A stretch of DNA of 64,000 bases from Utricularia gibba (taxonomy: Eukaryota; Streptophyta; Magnoliopsida; Lamiales; Lentibulariaceae), in assembly GCA_002189035.1 (NCBI GenBank), contig NEEC01000015.1:2294001-2358000 (forward strand), written 5' to 3'. Shown here in pieces: positions 1-12,073 of this stretch (positions within the stretch are counted from its first letter, which is position 1; each line of letters opens with the position of its first letter). Below the pieces are notes generated by a model. That model did not search any database, was not told the DNA's origin, and worked only from the letters and a program-made list of their open reading frames with translations. A program made the position numbers and the translations under genes.

Positions 1-136
1 TTTCATAGCACCAAAAGAAGGCACTGGATATGCAGTCACCAACTTCACGCATACATTTCACTTGGTTAACAATAGATTCAATGCGGCCAATAGCTATGTT
101 ATTGTGCTGAAGAGTTTCAGTCATTCCTTGCAGGCC
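1..136 (-). CDS. possible partial exon of an unidentified gene running off the left edge
   Basis: On the minus strand a pyrimidine-rich stretch ending in TTGTTACAG is followed by an open frame that stays open to the window edge. It reads GLQGMTETLQHNN, then IGRIESIVNQVKCMREVGD, then a run ending SAFFWCYE. The composition (heptad-like leucine, isoleucine and valine, then aromatics) looks coding, but I do not recognise the family and could not find an upstream exon with confidence. It could be chance. Confidence 0.25.
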
Positions 137-565
137 TGTAACAACAAAGAACTCAGAGGAGAACATGAGTGGGAGCAACACAAACAAGGGAGCAGGCATC
201 GGAAACGAATTTCTAGTCTAAGAAAGTCGGGCATGCTTCCGAGTCAGACCTTGGCTGATCACTCAAGTTCATAGACAAGCCTTATCAGTTCTCCCATGTA
301 TCAGGGTACATTTTCATCAGGAATCAAAGTGAAAACAAGCAAGTAAATGGTGTTTTTTGATGACATATCAGTATCCTTGATAAACCTTTATTTTGCCTGC
401 ATGAAGCAGGTTGTTGTGAGTTACATAACAAAAGATGCGATTGAAATGAAAGAATGAAATTATTCCAACTTGAATTCAAAGGGAGAATGTGGTCCAAGCA
501 TATATGCAAATGGGGAAGAATAAATGAATGAATCTGATATCCTCTACCCACTTCTGCCTGGCTCA

Positions 566-681
566 TTAGCTCCACCATTTGAACTTCATGTTGCAAGGAT
601 AGAACTCTGGAGCCCTTTTCTTCAATGCTGCTGCTGCCTCCCCTGACTGTGCGCTTTTACGCATCAAATGTTGTAGAAACA
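566..681 (-). other. short minus-strand open frame, possible terminal exon, unassigned
   Basis: A possible acceptor (TTGCTATCAG) is followed by a frame that begins MFLQHLMRKSAQSG, contains ALKKRAPEFYP and ends KFKWWS before a TAA. It lies downstream of the DUF868 gene on the same strand, so it may be that gene's 3' UTR, an alternative 3' exon, or noise. No family is recognised. Confidence 0.15.
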
Positions 682-888
682 TCTGATAGCAAGGGCTGCG
701 CTCTGAAAAGAACAGAGTCGTTATGGATTCCCTGCTGCTGTTTAGTGCTACAGAGTACAGACATCCTTATTCCTTTACCTGGTTTATGTTTTTACTTTAT
801 TGATTGTATGCGCAAAAAGGAATTATTTGAATTTCCACTTTACAATTCGATTAATAGGTTTCTGGGAATGTAGAAAATAATGCAAACT

Positions 889-1769
889 CTAAATGCTGTT
901 ACAGGCGTGGGCGTAGATCATCAACGAGAACTCCAGTTTGTCTTCGTCCTTGGGAAGGAGCTTCTCCTCCAACCAGAGGCGGCTGTCGAACCCAGCTCTG
1001 GTTCTGAACAAGAACCGCCCGCAACCGGGGCCGGAACTGTGGAACCAATCGTGAACATCCCACAGCAAATCCACGAGCAGTCCATCTAGAAAAATGGTTT
1101 GATTCCCGCGAAAATTCCACTGCAATCGCTTCACGCGAATCACGGGTTTCTTGTCAATGCTAACGGACAGGACTGGACTCTTCGCCGTCTTGCTTTCGAC
1201 GCCGCATCGGATCAGAATGTTGTGGGAGTTTCCGGCCTCGGAGAATCTTGCCCTGGTGGAATAACACAGGGCATGCCCTGAGAAATGCTCCTGCCGTGAA
1301 ATTAAAGAACATCCCCCACCGAAGAAGACGGTTTCATCTTCTTGTCGCCGAGGGAGAGGATGGGCTCCGAATCGGCAGTCATCAGGATGAAAAACCCGTC
1401 AATGGGTTTCGGGCCGGATCCGTAGCGGGCGGTGGTGAGATCCCAGGTGAGTTCAACACTGACGCCGTGAAAATCAACCGTCTTTGCGCCTTTGCCCTTC
1501 CGGAAGAATCTGGAAGCTGTGCTGAGCTTCACCGCCGCCGCCACGTCGTCATTCAGGGCGATGCTGAGGCCATGGTGCTGAGAAGAAGTGGAGCTCCTGC
1601 ACCAGGTGAGAGTTACAAAAATCCTCTTCTGGGAAGAAGGCACCACTGCCCTGTACAAACATGTGACGGAGGTCTGAAGGGACGGCGCCAATTCCTGCGC
1701 CGGAGAAACGCAGGCACCGGCGGAAACTTGAACCGCGTACTCACCGAAACAGGATCCCAAATCTCTCAT
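889..1769 (-). CDS. DUF868 family protein (single exon, broken by one base)
   Basis: Intronless plant DUF868 gene of unknown function. Family landmarks are clear: an N-terminal SCFGEYAVQVS, then TCLYRAVV, VTLTWCRSS, VDFHGVSVELTWDLT and DGFFILM. The second part has LISRQEHFSGHA, RVKRLQWNFRGNQT, VDLLWDVHDWF, FRTRAGFDSRLWLEEK and a terminal FSLMIYA. About 290 residues fits the family. The two halves are in different frames. The upstream frame hits a TAA at about 1302, whereas the SLISRQEHF frame continues if one base is added to the run of five C at 1313-1317. Both halves are well conserved, so I annotate one gene spanning the break. An assembly error is more likely than a pseudogene. Confidence 0.85.
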
Positions 1770-3273
1770 TCTTGCCTAGAATTGAACACCAGGGAAGAAG
1801 AAGAAGAAAGCAAGCATGAAAGCAAAAAAAGTTGCAAGATTTTCAGACACAGAGTTGGAAAGTTTGTCCCGATTATCCAATGACAGTTCATGTGGGACGC
1901 CAAGGACTAGAAATAAAAAACCCCGAGCCTGAATAAGTGTGCGCAGTTACCGCCTTCCAAATCATCCTTCTTTTATGATAATACTTAAATTAAATTAAAT
2001 TAAAATCGTTTTAAATTACAAATTAAAAATTAGGATTAATCACAATTCAATTATAAATAACTATAATTTAATCACATTTTATATTTTTTCATAATAATAT
2101 TTAATTTTTTAAATAAAATATCTTCCTTTTTTTATATACGATTGAATCGTTCCATTTAAAACAATACTTGAGATGAGAATGACACCTATTTTTTATAATA
2201 TGTCCCAATATTATAAAAATAAATGACCTCCATATTCACTCCATTGCCCAATTTGCATTATAATATATGAATTAAAATATTTCATTAATTACACACAACG
2301 TAAATTCAAATTTCTTATAAACCCACAAAACGGTGGATTGGTCTATCCCACTTCCTAACAAAAAGCCGATTCCACAAAACCAATATCACATGCATAATGT
2401 TTTATATGATATTATCCATTTAGGATACTTAATAAATTACAGTTTTACATTATTCGCTTATGAATAAATGATCTCGTACAATAATAATATTATTTTTTTA
2501 CTATATTGAGGAAGGTTTAAATTTGGACCCAATTTTGACTTATTCCAAAATAAAACAATTTAGATTGAAATTTGAGGTTTTTGAATGTATTAAATCAATA
2601 TTTGTGAGTGCCATAGGCCAAGATTTTTGGAATTTTGGTGAATATTTGTAATCGCACACATCTGCACATGTGTGTGCGTGTGGGGTGGGTGATTTTCCTT
2701 GGATTTTGTTGCTCCCGCGCACGCTTCATGAATCAGGCAGGGGCGGGCTAGTGTCGTGTCCCATGGGGTCCACGTGACCAATCAGAAGACCCTATTTTTA
2801 AACCACCGAGATTTAATTTCCAGGTAATAAAATAGGCATTATTGTTTCATAATCGGCCCCAACATTTAAGGTTTATTAATGTGGCGCCCCCAATTCCCAT
2901 TATGCATGCTCCTCGCTCTTATTCATCTCCTCCCCGCGCTTGCCCATTATAATCGGATTTCTCTAAACTAAAAAAAAAAAAAAAAAAAAAGGAAATTGGG
3001 CCAAACGTGTGAGACCGGACCGGACGGGACCGGCCCGGCCCATATTCTGAGTTAGGGTATGCTAGCTGTTGGGATTTCGGTGGGTTTGTAAGATTCGGTC
3101 CTTTGCGTGGCTCCGCTTCTGAAGATCTGTGTTTCGGAATCGGTATGCGTGGTTGGATGCGGGAGTGCGTTTAGCTCTTGATTCGTGAGTGTTTCTATTG
3201 TCATTGATTAATCAGGTCCGCATTTTGAATTTCTGTGTTTGTGATTTGTATTTCTTCTGGTCTTCTCAGATCG
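1770..3273. promoter_or_regulatory. AT-rich intergenic region with divergent promoters
   Basis: No gene seen. 1980-2600 is very AT-rich, and a 20-base A run lies near 2970. Just upstream of the next plus-strand gene, 3010-3045 is GC-rich with repeated GACCGG/GGACC units and GGCCCA, a site II-type element common in promoters of housekeeping and organelle-protein genes. The start side of the DUF868 gene lies at the left end. Confidence 0.5.
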
Positions 3274-3300
3274 ATGGGCGTCGTGACTTGCCTACCGTGA
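3274..3300 (+). other. upstream ORF in the leader of the next gene (eight codons)
   Basis: An ATG with a good downstream base (ATGGGC) opens an eight-codon frame, MGVVTCLP, that stops before the main start at 3404. It could lower translation of the main frame. Another ATG pair follows before the main ATG in other frames. Whether this segment is in the mature leader or in a leader intron cannot be told without RNA data. Confidence 0.35.
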
Positions 3301-3403
3301 TTTGTGGCAGAAACCAAGAAGGGTTGCTGTAATTTTGAACAAGAATTTGGTGGAGAGGGGGGATTTCCTCATCCTGATTTGGAGCTGCAGCCGGTTATTA
3401 TAC

Positions 3404-4365
3404 ATGGGTTTCGGAGCCTTAAGACCAACTGCCAGATTGGTTTCCCGGATTCTCTTGCCCACCTCCCGTTTCTGCGGTGCAACGAAACCGTTCTATCCAG
3501 TCTTACCACAGGAGCACCTCGGTTTGTTTGCCCGTGTTCGTCCCAACCTTCCATGGTTTACTCCATGCAGCGCATTCAATAGCCTCACGGACACTAGATA
3601 TCCAAAGCGCCGACCTGGCGACAAGCCTCGTCGCAAGAGGGCCAGTATGAAACCCCCAGGTAATCTTTCACGGGTAGTATGACCTGTTTGGCATCATCTT
3701 TGTGGAACTGCCTTAATTTTGTGTGATCTATAAAAACACCAGGTCCATATGCCTGGGTGAAATGTGTTCCTGGAGAGCCTATACGTGCTAACCAACCAAA
3801 TGAGGGAGCTTGAAACGTAGGAATGAGAAGAAGAGGATCAAACAACACCGTGCTTTTATCATGGTATGCTGGTTTCTCTTTTAGTTTGTGCTGAATATGA
3901 AGATTTTAGAAAATATTAGATGGTGTTCTTTGGAATTTCTACCCGATAATTTAGTGCTGCAATGCCTTCTAAAACTTGTATTCGATGTGGTTCTCCATGT
4001 AATCCCCCGACGGACTTTGTCACTGTGCGTTAACAAATTTGCATCGAGTGGTGTATTCAACTTCTGTTGTTAAACTACGGAACTTAGAGATCCTATCCGT
4101 AGGCCTTACTCCACTCTAGGTGTCTGTTTTTGCTGAAACTTATCACCATCATTTACTTAAGCTTCAATTGATTGTCTGGTACACATTTTTGTAGTCTGAG
4201 AAAAGAAAGCGGAAAGCTGAGACGCAAGAAGCCAACAGGAAAAAGCTCATGAAACGGGTGGAGAGAAAAATGGCTGCAGTTGCAAGGGAAAAAGCCTGGG
4301 CAGAAAGGTTGGTCGAGCTCAAGCGAATAGAGGAGGAGAAAAAGCGGCAAGCATCCATGGCTTAA
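3404..4365 (+). CDS. small basic plant protein, probably mitochondrial or plastid, unknown function (frame broken by one base)
   Basis: Three exons: 3404-3659, 3743-3863 and 4195-4365. The N-terminus (MGFGALRPTARLVSRILLP) is rich in Arg and Ser and lacks acids, like an organelle presequence. The middle has RYPKRRPGDKPRRKR, then GPYAWVKCVPGEP and QPNEG. The last part is a strongly basic helix with KKRIKQHRAFIM, EKRKRKAETQEANRKK and KMAAVAREKAWAERL. In exon 2 the frame NQPNEG runs into TGA, while LKRRNEKKRIKQHRA continues in the next frame. One extra G in GGG (3804-3806) joins them and also restores the phase of the next intron. I know similar proteins in other plants only as uncharacterised. 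A ribosome- or RNA-associated role is a guess from composition. Confidence 0.7.
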
Positions 4366-4654
4366 ATTCTTTTGTATGGAGACAACTGGATGCCTCTCGT
4401 GACACACCAAATGACTTTAGGGTCAGGTTTCTATATTTCATGTCTTTTTGCCTCACTGTCATTCATTAACTTTCGTATGCCTGTCATAGATCATGCAACT
4501 TAGATGATTTCATCAATCATGAAATAAAATACAATTATCATGGAAAGCTCATATCTTTACTCGAGAACAAACAGTATAAATACAATTAGGGAGCCGAAAC
4601 TTCATTTCCTTCTATGATACAAGAATCTGCACGGAGTGCATTACCTTGTAGAAA

Positions 4655-7069
4655 TCAGAAGTTTTCATCATCGATGGTGGACCTTGTGATGGGGATGGAC
4701 CATCTGCCAAGATGAGCCGTGTAGTTGATGCAACGGGCCACCGCCCGTCCATTGGGACCATCTGGGAAATCGAGGATGGAGATGCTGCCGGGATCAAGGT
4801 GGAAACATCCCAACCATTCCTTGGTGAGGTTCAAGGATTGTCCCAGCATGGCGATGTGAAGATACGGATGTGCAACTGCTGCAACCACTACATCGTCTTG
4901 CTGTGATTCACTGGAAATGTGATCCTTCAGGCACTTCCAGGCCACCCCAGATTGATCCCATATCGCCCCTGTTGTTTCTTCATCATATCCACGCAACCAG
5001 CCGGAGCAAAGAGGCTGCGACTGTAGAAAACATGGAGGATCATCAAGTGCTGAAGGTTGTCATGTATGTGGCTCCTTGGCCGTCACATAACATTGAGTCA
5101 CAAGCTTATCTTACGCTTTGTGGGATGTTGAAAACGTCGAGTTGTGATAAATGCTTTGTCTCCACATACCGTGGCACATAGTCTGCTCCCAAGCAATCAG
5201 CTGCTTCTTGAACCTAACAACTGCATTTCTTTAACAATCAAAGTTGCATGCAAGACTTAATTTGAAAGATGTCTGATTTACTTTGGAGATGATATTTGCT
5301 GTCTCCACAGATGCTGCTGTGGTGCTGCTGATAACAGTTTTCACCTTCTCGTCAAGAAGCAGCTCCGCATTCTTCTGTGCCTGAATCATCTCAAAAATTG
5401 AGCTTCATCAACTAAACACATCAAGAGAGGACATGTTACGGATGCTGAGGTTGATAATAAGTAAACAACATGTCTAAGTACCTGTATAACTCCAAGCACA
5501 TTCAGCTGACTATCCTGTGCAAAACTAGTGGTGCTCTGTCATGAGGAAGGAAAGCTCTATCAGAGACAGCAGGAAAGCAATGTGCAGTCTACATTTCTGG
5601 AATTTCACTTTGAGATGTGTGCACAAGGAGTGGAGTCCTATCACATGAACGGGAAATACATACATCAATGTTTTTCGAAGAAAATCCATGAGAAACCAGT
5701 ATGATGCGTAAGCTGTTCTTCCTTCCTCCTGAACCACCAGCTAGAGGGGAACTTGGGGTCTGCATTACATTCTAATCAAACATTTGAATGGCTGTTGAAA
5801 TTCAAATGCTTTCTATCTATTGCAGTTTTAGCAGCTATAGTCGGTGCTCATCATAAGGAAAATCTGGTTACAGCTATAAGGGAGAGTTTTTCGCTTTAAA
5901 CAACCTAAATCTACAAAAATGAACTTTGTGGTGATCACCTGATTGAGTCGATTGAGACATATCTGAGGAGCGGCGCCATCAGGGCTTGGGGTGAAGTCCA
6001 GCACACTTAGACCACAATTGCTCTGAAGCAGAATTCTGAAATACTCGGTGCCCAATCCTAGATTCCCATGTGGAAGAAAACATTGACGTTCCCATTGAAC
6101 CCCATTCAAAACAAACAAGATAAAACGCTTGTGTACCAATAGCAGTAGCAACAAGAGCTTGATTCACGGCATTGTGAGCAACTACAAGAACTGACTGGCT
6201 TTCATGAGTAAGAATTCTGTTCCAGCAAAATCTAGCTCTGGTCCATAATTCCCTCACCGGGTAGTGACCATCAATGCAAAAATTCGGTGCATCGACTTGC
6301 CATTGCCGATAAGCTGCACCATATCTTGCTTTCCCTTCATTCTTCAGGAGACCCTAAAAGATGATGATCACAGCTATCATCATCCGAGATCGAGCTTACA
6401 GCAGAACATGCATTATTATCAATGAAAACTCTGAGATTCTGTAACATTCTGACTTGGAAGGAGTAGAGATCAATCTCCCTCAAGTTGAATTCTGTTATGA
6501 TGTCCTCTTCGCGGGCACCCCATATGATTTCTGCAGTTCTTTTAGATCTACTCAGCGGACTGCAACATTGAGACAACACGGACACTAAGACAGGTAGGCA
6601 TGAAGATAAGATTTCTCGATTTCACACTGACACACTTCTCCAGAAACTAAATCAGCTATTCAAATTTCGAATCAGAAAAAGGGAGAAAAAAGAAACCTGG
6701 AGAAGCAGACATCAAACGAATCATCTAGAAGCATCTGACGAGATGTCTCTGCCTGAGACTCTCCCTTATCAGTGAGCACCGAGAAATCGGAACTACCCTG
6801 AATCCGACCCTCCGCATTCCACGTACTCTGCCCGTGCCTAACCAGAACCACCCTCTTGGCCGACTTCACCGGCGGCAGAGACACGCTTTCCCAATTCGTT
6901 ACCAAACCCACACCCCGTGGGGGCTCCCTGAAGACGTTTTCTCCGTTTCCAGAATGCTTGAAGAACACAGTACAATACCAGCCTTAATATCTCCCGATTC
7001 ACGAAAACGGGAGGCACGGCGGTAAAAGGGATTGGAAACCGGAGCCGGCGTCGGCGCGGATGACAACAT
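4655..7069 (-). CDS. two-domain phosphoglycerate mutase-family protein, 2-carboxy-D-arabinitol-1-phosphatase-like, plastid
   Basis: Nine exons: 7069-6697, 6559-6454, 6353-6137, 6057-5939, 5759-5664, 5514-5482, 5380-5282, 5213-5115 and 5020-4655. The N-terminus (MLSSAPTPAPVSNPFYRR) resembles a transit peptide. Domain 1 is a full histidine-phosphatase fold: RVVLVRHGQSTWNAEGR, SPLSRSKRTAEI, REIDLYSFQG, HYPVREL and VVAHNAVNQAL. Domain 2 is degenerate: the RHG box reads LVSHGF, and it ends in LTKEWLGCFHLDPGSIS and NYTAHLGRWSIP. This matches Arabidopsis At5g22620 (from memory), annotated as a CA1P homologue that would remove phosphate from the nocturnal Rubisco inhibitor; activity of this protein is inferred. 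The transit-peptide frame and the RHG frame differ by one base near the runs at 6919-6928; one added base joins them. The start could also be downstream. Confidence 0.88.
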
Positions 7070-7890
7070 AATTCTGACTGCATTATCCTTTCCTGAAAAT
7101 GGCGGTTTTTCTCTTTGGGTGGCTGCCGTTGGTTAACGCCGTTATCTGGGCTGATATGACCACCCCTCATGGGCCTGAGTTTGAAAGTGGGCTCAACAAA
7201 GGCCGTCACTCTCATGGGCTCTATTTCGAATATTTTTGGCGTAGCGGATTCGGGTCAGGGTCGGCCACTATCTTGGGCCGGGTCCTGCCCCATTTCCGGG
7301 GCAAGGCGCATCTAGCTGGCGCGACCAAATGCCCCAATCATTCTGCTTGTCTCGTTCCAGCTGCCCCTGCTCCCATGTGGCCCCTTTCGGATAACTCCTT
7401 TCTATTTCCATTTTTATTCATTTTATAATTATTTAATATAAAATATAAAGTCATTAATGGAATTTCAAATAAATTTTTTAATGCGAAAAAATTAATTATT
7501 AAATACTGTTGCTACCCCATAAAACTTGTGTTTTTATTTGGTAAAATAATAAAAAAATGCGTTAAAAAAAGAATGAAAAATAATAATATCCATTTTTTGT
7601 TTCAAGTAATAATCCACATGAATTATGGAGCTATGCGTCTAATCTTAAAACGGCGACAGAAATCTTAAACGCGGTCCCGCGGCTCTCAAACAGTTGTCTC
7701 TCTTTTCTGGAGCTTTCTCTCACTCGCACCTCTTGGCTCACCGCTACCGGATCTCTCTCTCCAAATTCCTCTCTATCTGCAGTCAGGCTTCCTTCCTTAG
7801 ATCTGTTCCACGATACCCTTCTTCTTTCGGGTGTCCATTTCCTACGCAATTCTTGCTGTTATGTGTACTCACTGCCGGAGCTTCTAGTTA
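7070..7890. promoter_or_regulatory. divergent promoter between the CA1P-like gene and NAT12
   Basis: The left half (7110-7340) is GC-balanced with several GGGCC/TGGGCT elements. 7430-7640 is AT-rich. 7690-7880 is a CT-rich leader typical of plant 5' UTRs, directly before the NAT12 start. No gene is seen. Confidence 0.5.
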
Positions 7891-10845
7891 ATGGCGAAAT
7901 CCGACCCTAGCGGGAAGTCATGGCCGACGAATCCGGAATCCCCTGCGATGCCGCCGTCTTCATGGGCAAAGCGGACTGGGTTTCGCCCAAAATTTTCTGG
8001 GGAGACCAATGCAAGCGATTCAGGGCAGAATATTTCAGCGGCTGGGACGCCGCCGCCAGCGCAGGTTCAGGGGAAGCCTAAGCAGCCAGATAATGGCGTG
8101 GACCTTGAAGCCGGGAGGCCGAGGCCATCACCGACTACTAACGGGGAAGCGATGGGTGTCAAGGATAGAGCTAAAGAGAAGGAGAAGGAGAAGGAGCAAG
8201 AGCCGCCGGCGATTAAACGGAGGGAATCCGATGTTGTAAAGAATGCAGGAGCAAATGGGCCGATGCGAAATCGCCGGGCTGTGAATACCGAGGAGAGTGG
8301 GAGCGGTGATGTATTGGCCCAGTCGGGCATTGATGATGATGGGTTTATGGCGAGAAACTATCATATGAAATATGAGCTTAGAGATTCTCCAGGGCTTGGT
8401 GAGCCTCTAATTTCTTCTTAGATCGTGTTGGTGCAACTTTTATATCCTCTTGAGTTTAGATTATGTTTACTCAAGCTTCATAGATTGAAGTTGGATTTTA
8501 ACTTTAAAAGTTTTTCCCTTCAATCCTTTTTCAGTTCCAATCAGTTTCTATGGCGTTCAACATTTCCTTTCCATTTTGGGTTCGCTGATACTTACTCCAC
8601 TCGTGATCGTTCCTGCTATGGGAGGCACCTATGTGAGCACTTGTAATTCATTTCATTTTAAGCTTTCAACGTCCTCCCCTTTCTGATATTTTTCAACGGT
8701 AAGCTAACACTCTTAGGTCCTATTGTAGGACGATACAGCAAAGGTGGCTTCAACCGTGTTATTTATTTCAGGTGTTACGACACTACTACACATGTTTTTT
8801 GGTTCGAGACTACCCTTGATACAGGGTCCTTCATTTGTTTATCTTGCTCCAGTCCTTGCTCTCATCAACTCACCAGAATTCTTAGGCCTCACTGGAAATG
8901 TAACTAATCGCAGCTGTGGTTTTGTGTAATAACCGTTTATCAGCCTTTTGAAATGTGTACATATCATTTCAGAATTTCAAGCACATAATGAAAGAGTTAC
9001 AGGGGGCTATAATAGCTGCTTCAGCTTTCCAGGCCTTGCTTGGATACAGCGGTTTGATGAAAATACTACTCAGGTATAATGAATTATATAACTCTGGTCC
9101 TTTCAACTCAAGTACTTGTTTTTGCGTATAAATATCTTATCTTTCTACCCTTTTAGGTTAATAAATCCAGTCATTGTTGCACCAACTATAGCTGCAGTCG
9201 GACTTTCTTTCTACAGCTATGGTTTCCCACGCGTTGGCAGCTGCATTGAGATTGGTGTAGTGCAGATAGTTTTAGTTGTAATTTTTTCCCTTGTAAGTTC
9301 CATATCTTACCTTTCATTACCACATTTTGAATTGCGCTATACTTTATCGGCATTAGCAGCCTTGGAACAGAGCAGTTTGCTTTCTTTCTGTGAATGAAAA
9401 ATTGCCATTATGAAGCTTTAACACGATAAATGCTTATTTTGCAGTACCTTCGTAAAATATCCATTTTAGGTCATCGTGTCTTTCTAATCTATGCGGTGAG
9501 CTCATTTACTGTGAGAACTATTCTGATTTCTTGTCTATTCTTCATTGCTGATTTTTCCTTGTTTAAACTAGGTTCCACTTGGTCTGTTGATCACTTGGGC
9601 TATTGCCTTCCTTCTCACAGAAGCTGGACTATATGGCTACGATGGGTGTGATCCTAACATACCACCTTCAAATACAATATCTGACCACTGTAGAAATCAT
9701 GTAGCACGAGTTCGGGGTTGTCGGGTCGACGCATCTCATGCACTGAGATCATCGCCATGGTTTCGGTTTCCTTACCCTTTGCAGTGGGGTATCCCTGTTT
9801 TTAACTGGAAGATGGTCCTTGTAATGTGCTTTGTTTCAATCATTTCAACAGTAGATTCGGTAAGTCCAAAGAATGCAACTTTACCTATCTTCAATTATCA
9901 GTACATTCGTTTTTGTGTCAAGTTGTAATTTTTTTTCGTAATCTCAGGTGGGTTCATATCATGCATCATCATTGCTGGTGGCATCTAAGCCTCCGACTCC
10001 CGGTGTTGTTAGCCGTGGGATCGGATTAGAAGGGATCTCAAGTATTCTGGCTGGCCTTTGGGGCACTGGAACAGGGTCTGCAACCTTGACAGAGAATGTC
10101 CACACCATCGCCATCACCAAAATGGGAAGCCGGGGAGCTGTTGGACTGGGTGCAGTCGTCATGATCGTGTTATCATGTATAGGTATGGTAACTGGACAGT
10201 AAACTCATGAAGGGGGGTTCTTTTAACTATAATCGAAACTGTCTTCGTTCTTCACCAGGTAAAGTGGGAGGCTTCATTGCATCAATACCGGAAGTGATCG
10301 TTGCAGCCCTCCTGTGCTTCATGTGGGGGATGCTCACAGCTTTAGGCTTGTCCAACCTCCGGTACAGCGAGGCCGGCAGCTCAAGAAACATCATCATCAT
10401 TGGCTTGTCGCTCTTCTTTTCGCTCTCGGTGCCTGCTTACTTTCAGCAGTATGGTGTCTCACCCAACTCCTACTCATCCGTTCCCAGATATCTCCAGCCC
10501 TACACAGTCACCTCCCACGGCCCTGTTCGCACCAAGTCCGGCGGGGTATGCTTCACTATTATCTCTTTCTTTACGGTCTTTTGTGAGGCTGTGAAGTGTT
10601 GAAACCGTGTGTCATTTGGGCAGCTCAACTATGTGCTCAACACACTGTTTTCGCTTCACATGGTAGTGGCTTTCCTGGTAGGCATCATCCTCGACAACAC
10701 CGTACCAGGTAGCCCACAGGAACGAGGAGTGTACACCTGGTCGGAAGCGGAGGCTGCGAGAAGGGAGCCGGCTGTCTACGAAGACTATAAGCTCCCTTTT
10801 GGCGCCGGAAAGGTATTCCGGTGGGTAAAATGGGTCGGAATCTAG
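7891..10845 (+). CDS. NAT12: nucleobase-ascorbate transporter, NAT12-type
   Basis: Ten exons, all junctions in phase. A long hydrophilic N-terminal tail of about 160 residues, rich in Pro, Lys and Glu, distinguishes the NAT12 branch from shorter NATs. The membrane domain follows: YGVQHFLSILGSLILTP (the QH motif), PAMGGTY, LPLIQGPSFVYLAP, LINPVIVAPTIAAVGL, TEAGLYGYDGCDPN and the NAT signature region GSATLTENVHTIAITKMG. Then come FIASIPEVIVAALLCFMWG and LNTLFSLHMVVAFLVG, and a cytoplasmic end YKLPFGAGKVFRWVKWVGI. The family moves nucleobases or ascorbate with protons at the plasma membrane; the substrate here is not known. Closest recalled relative is Arabidopsis At2g27810. The start ATG follows a CT-rich leader and is the first in frame. 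No frame break was found. Confidence 0.93.
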
Positions 10846-11456
10846 AAATGTAATCCGTTTATCACTCTCCAGCGGGAACGACGAGGGCCGCCGGCCGCTT
10901 CCAGCTCCAGGTTAAGCTCCTCTGTGGTTGTATATTGCAGATTCTTCTTCTCTTCACGCTTCTCTTCCTCTTCTTGGCTTGGGACCGAACCTATTTACTT
11001 ACGTGGAAATTGTATAATTTTTTTAACTGCAAAAATTGCCTGATGAAATTGAATTCTTTTATTATTGAAATTGCTAAAATCGATATCTAATTAATTAAGG
11101 TTATATGAAAAAGTGAAGAAGGGTGTTTTGGTCAACGGGAATTGGTCCGCATCCGATTGAGTGATCCGGAACCTCTGCTTTGAGGTGGGTGTACTGGGTG
11201 AGTGAGTGAGGCGTGAGAATCCGGTGTGTTTCTTCTTGTTTCTGTCTCGTTGCTTCATCTGTCGTTTTTCATCCATTTCTTTTTCTCTGTTTTTCTTCGA
11301 GATCAGAGAATTGATCTCTTCGCATTTACTCACCCATCTGAATCCCCCAGTTGCCACGATTGACGACGGGTGTACTTGAGCAGAAACAACCCCACATCCA
11401 AAACCCACGCCAAGATCAACCTGTAGGTAGGTAAGTTTTCTTTGTCTGCCGTTTCA
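10846..11456. other. 3' region of NAT12 and leader/promoter of the next gene
   Basis: No gene is seen. 11000-11110 is AT-rich. 11200-11330 is a T/C-rich leader with runs of TTTCTT before the ATG at 11457. Confidence 0.4.
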
Positions 11457-12073
11457 ATGGCGTCCATCGGGAACTGCAGTGTCACGCAGCAGATGTTGAG
11501 TCGACACGGCGCCGTTTCTGAACTCGGAATTGGGATGGGGGTTGCTGCTTCCGGCTACAAGAGGGGTTTGTTGGGTATCGATTTGAATGTTACCCCACCT
11601 GAGGAAGAATTAGACGAAGATGGAGGAGGAGAGGAGCCCCTCTTCGAGACGACGCATTGCTGCGATGGGGGGAAACCGGTGGTTGATTCAGGTGAGGAAA
11701 TGGGGGAACACGAGAAGAGACTTAGGCGTTGGAACGCGATTCTCGGGTCGCTGAGGATGCTTCAGCGGAGTACGAGAAGTCCCAAAATCGGAAACGGAAG
11801 ATGACCCCGATTCAGGAACTGCAGCCGAAGAAGAAGAATCCCACCCCACCCAGCCAGTGTTTCACTTCAGAGGAATCAAACAGCGGTTACCATTACCCGG
11901 TGCCCCCGCCTCCGCTCGTGAGTCGATCGACAAGGGGGAGGACGGTAGCGATGCCTACCAAGTATCGCGACTCCGTTCTCGACGTTCCATCGGAGGGGCC
12001 GTTCTTCGGAAGCCACACAACCGCGACACCCGCCACCGCCGCCGTCATCCCCAGCAAACGGAGGCCCAGGTGA
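11457..12073 (+). CDS. small plant protein with a DLNxxP (EAR-like) motif, tandem copy 1 (frame broken by one base)
   Basis: Single exon of about 205 residues once joined. It starts MASIGNCSVTQQMLSRHG. An N-terminal RGLLGIDLNVTPPEEE contains DLNVTP, which fits the DLNxxP form of the EAR repression motif that recruits TOPLESS-type co-repressors. An acidic stretch follows, then a basic NRKRKM segment. The end has GRTVAMPTKYRDSVLD and a C-terminal IPSKRRPR, shared in outline with the neighbouring gene (RVLPSKYKDSVLE...SKRSRR). The first frame (EMGEHEKRLRRWN) and the second (DSRVAEDASAEYEKS) are offset. One extra G near 11725-11726 joins them. I do not recognise a named family. A nuclear repressor-associated role is inferred from the motif and the basic ends. 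Confidence 0.65.

Noticed and set aside
1248-1883. Long plus-strand open frame over the DUF868 gene
   Set aside because: It is antisense to the clearly conserved DUF868 coding sequence and has no family features.
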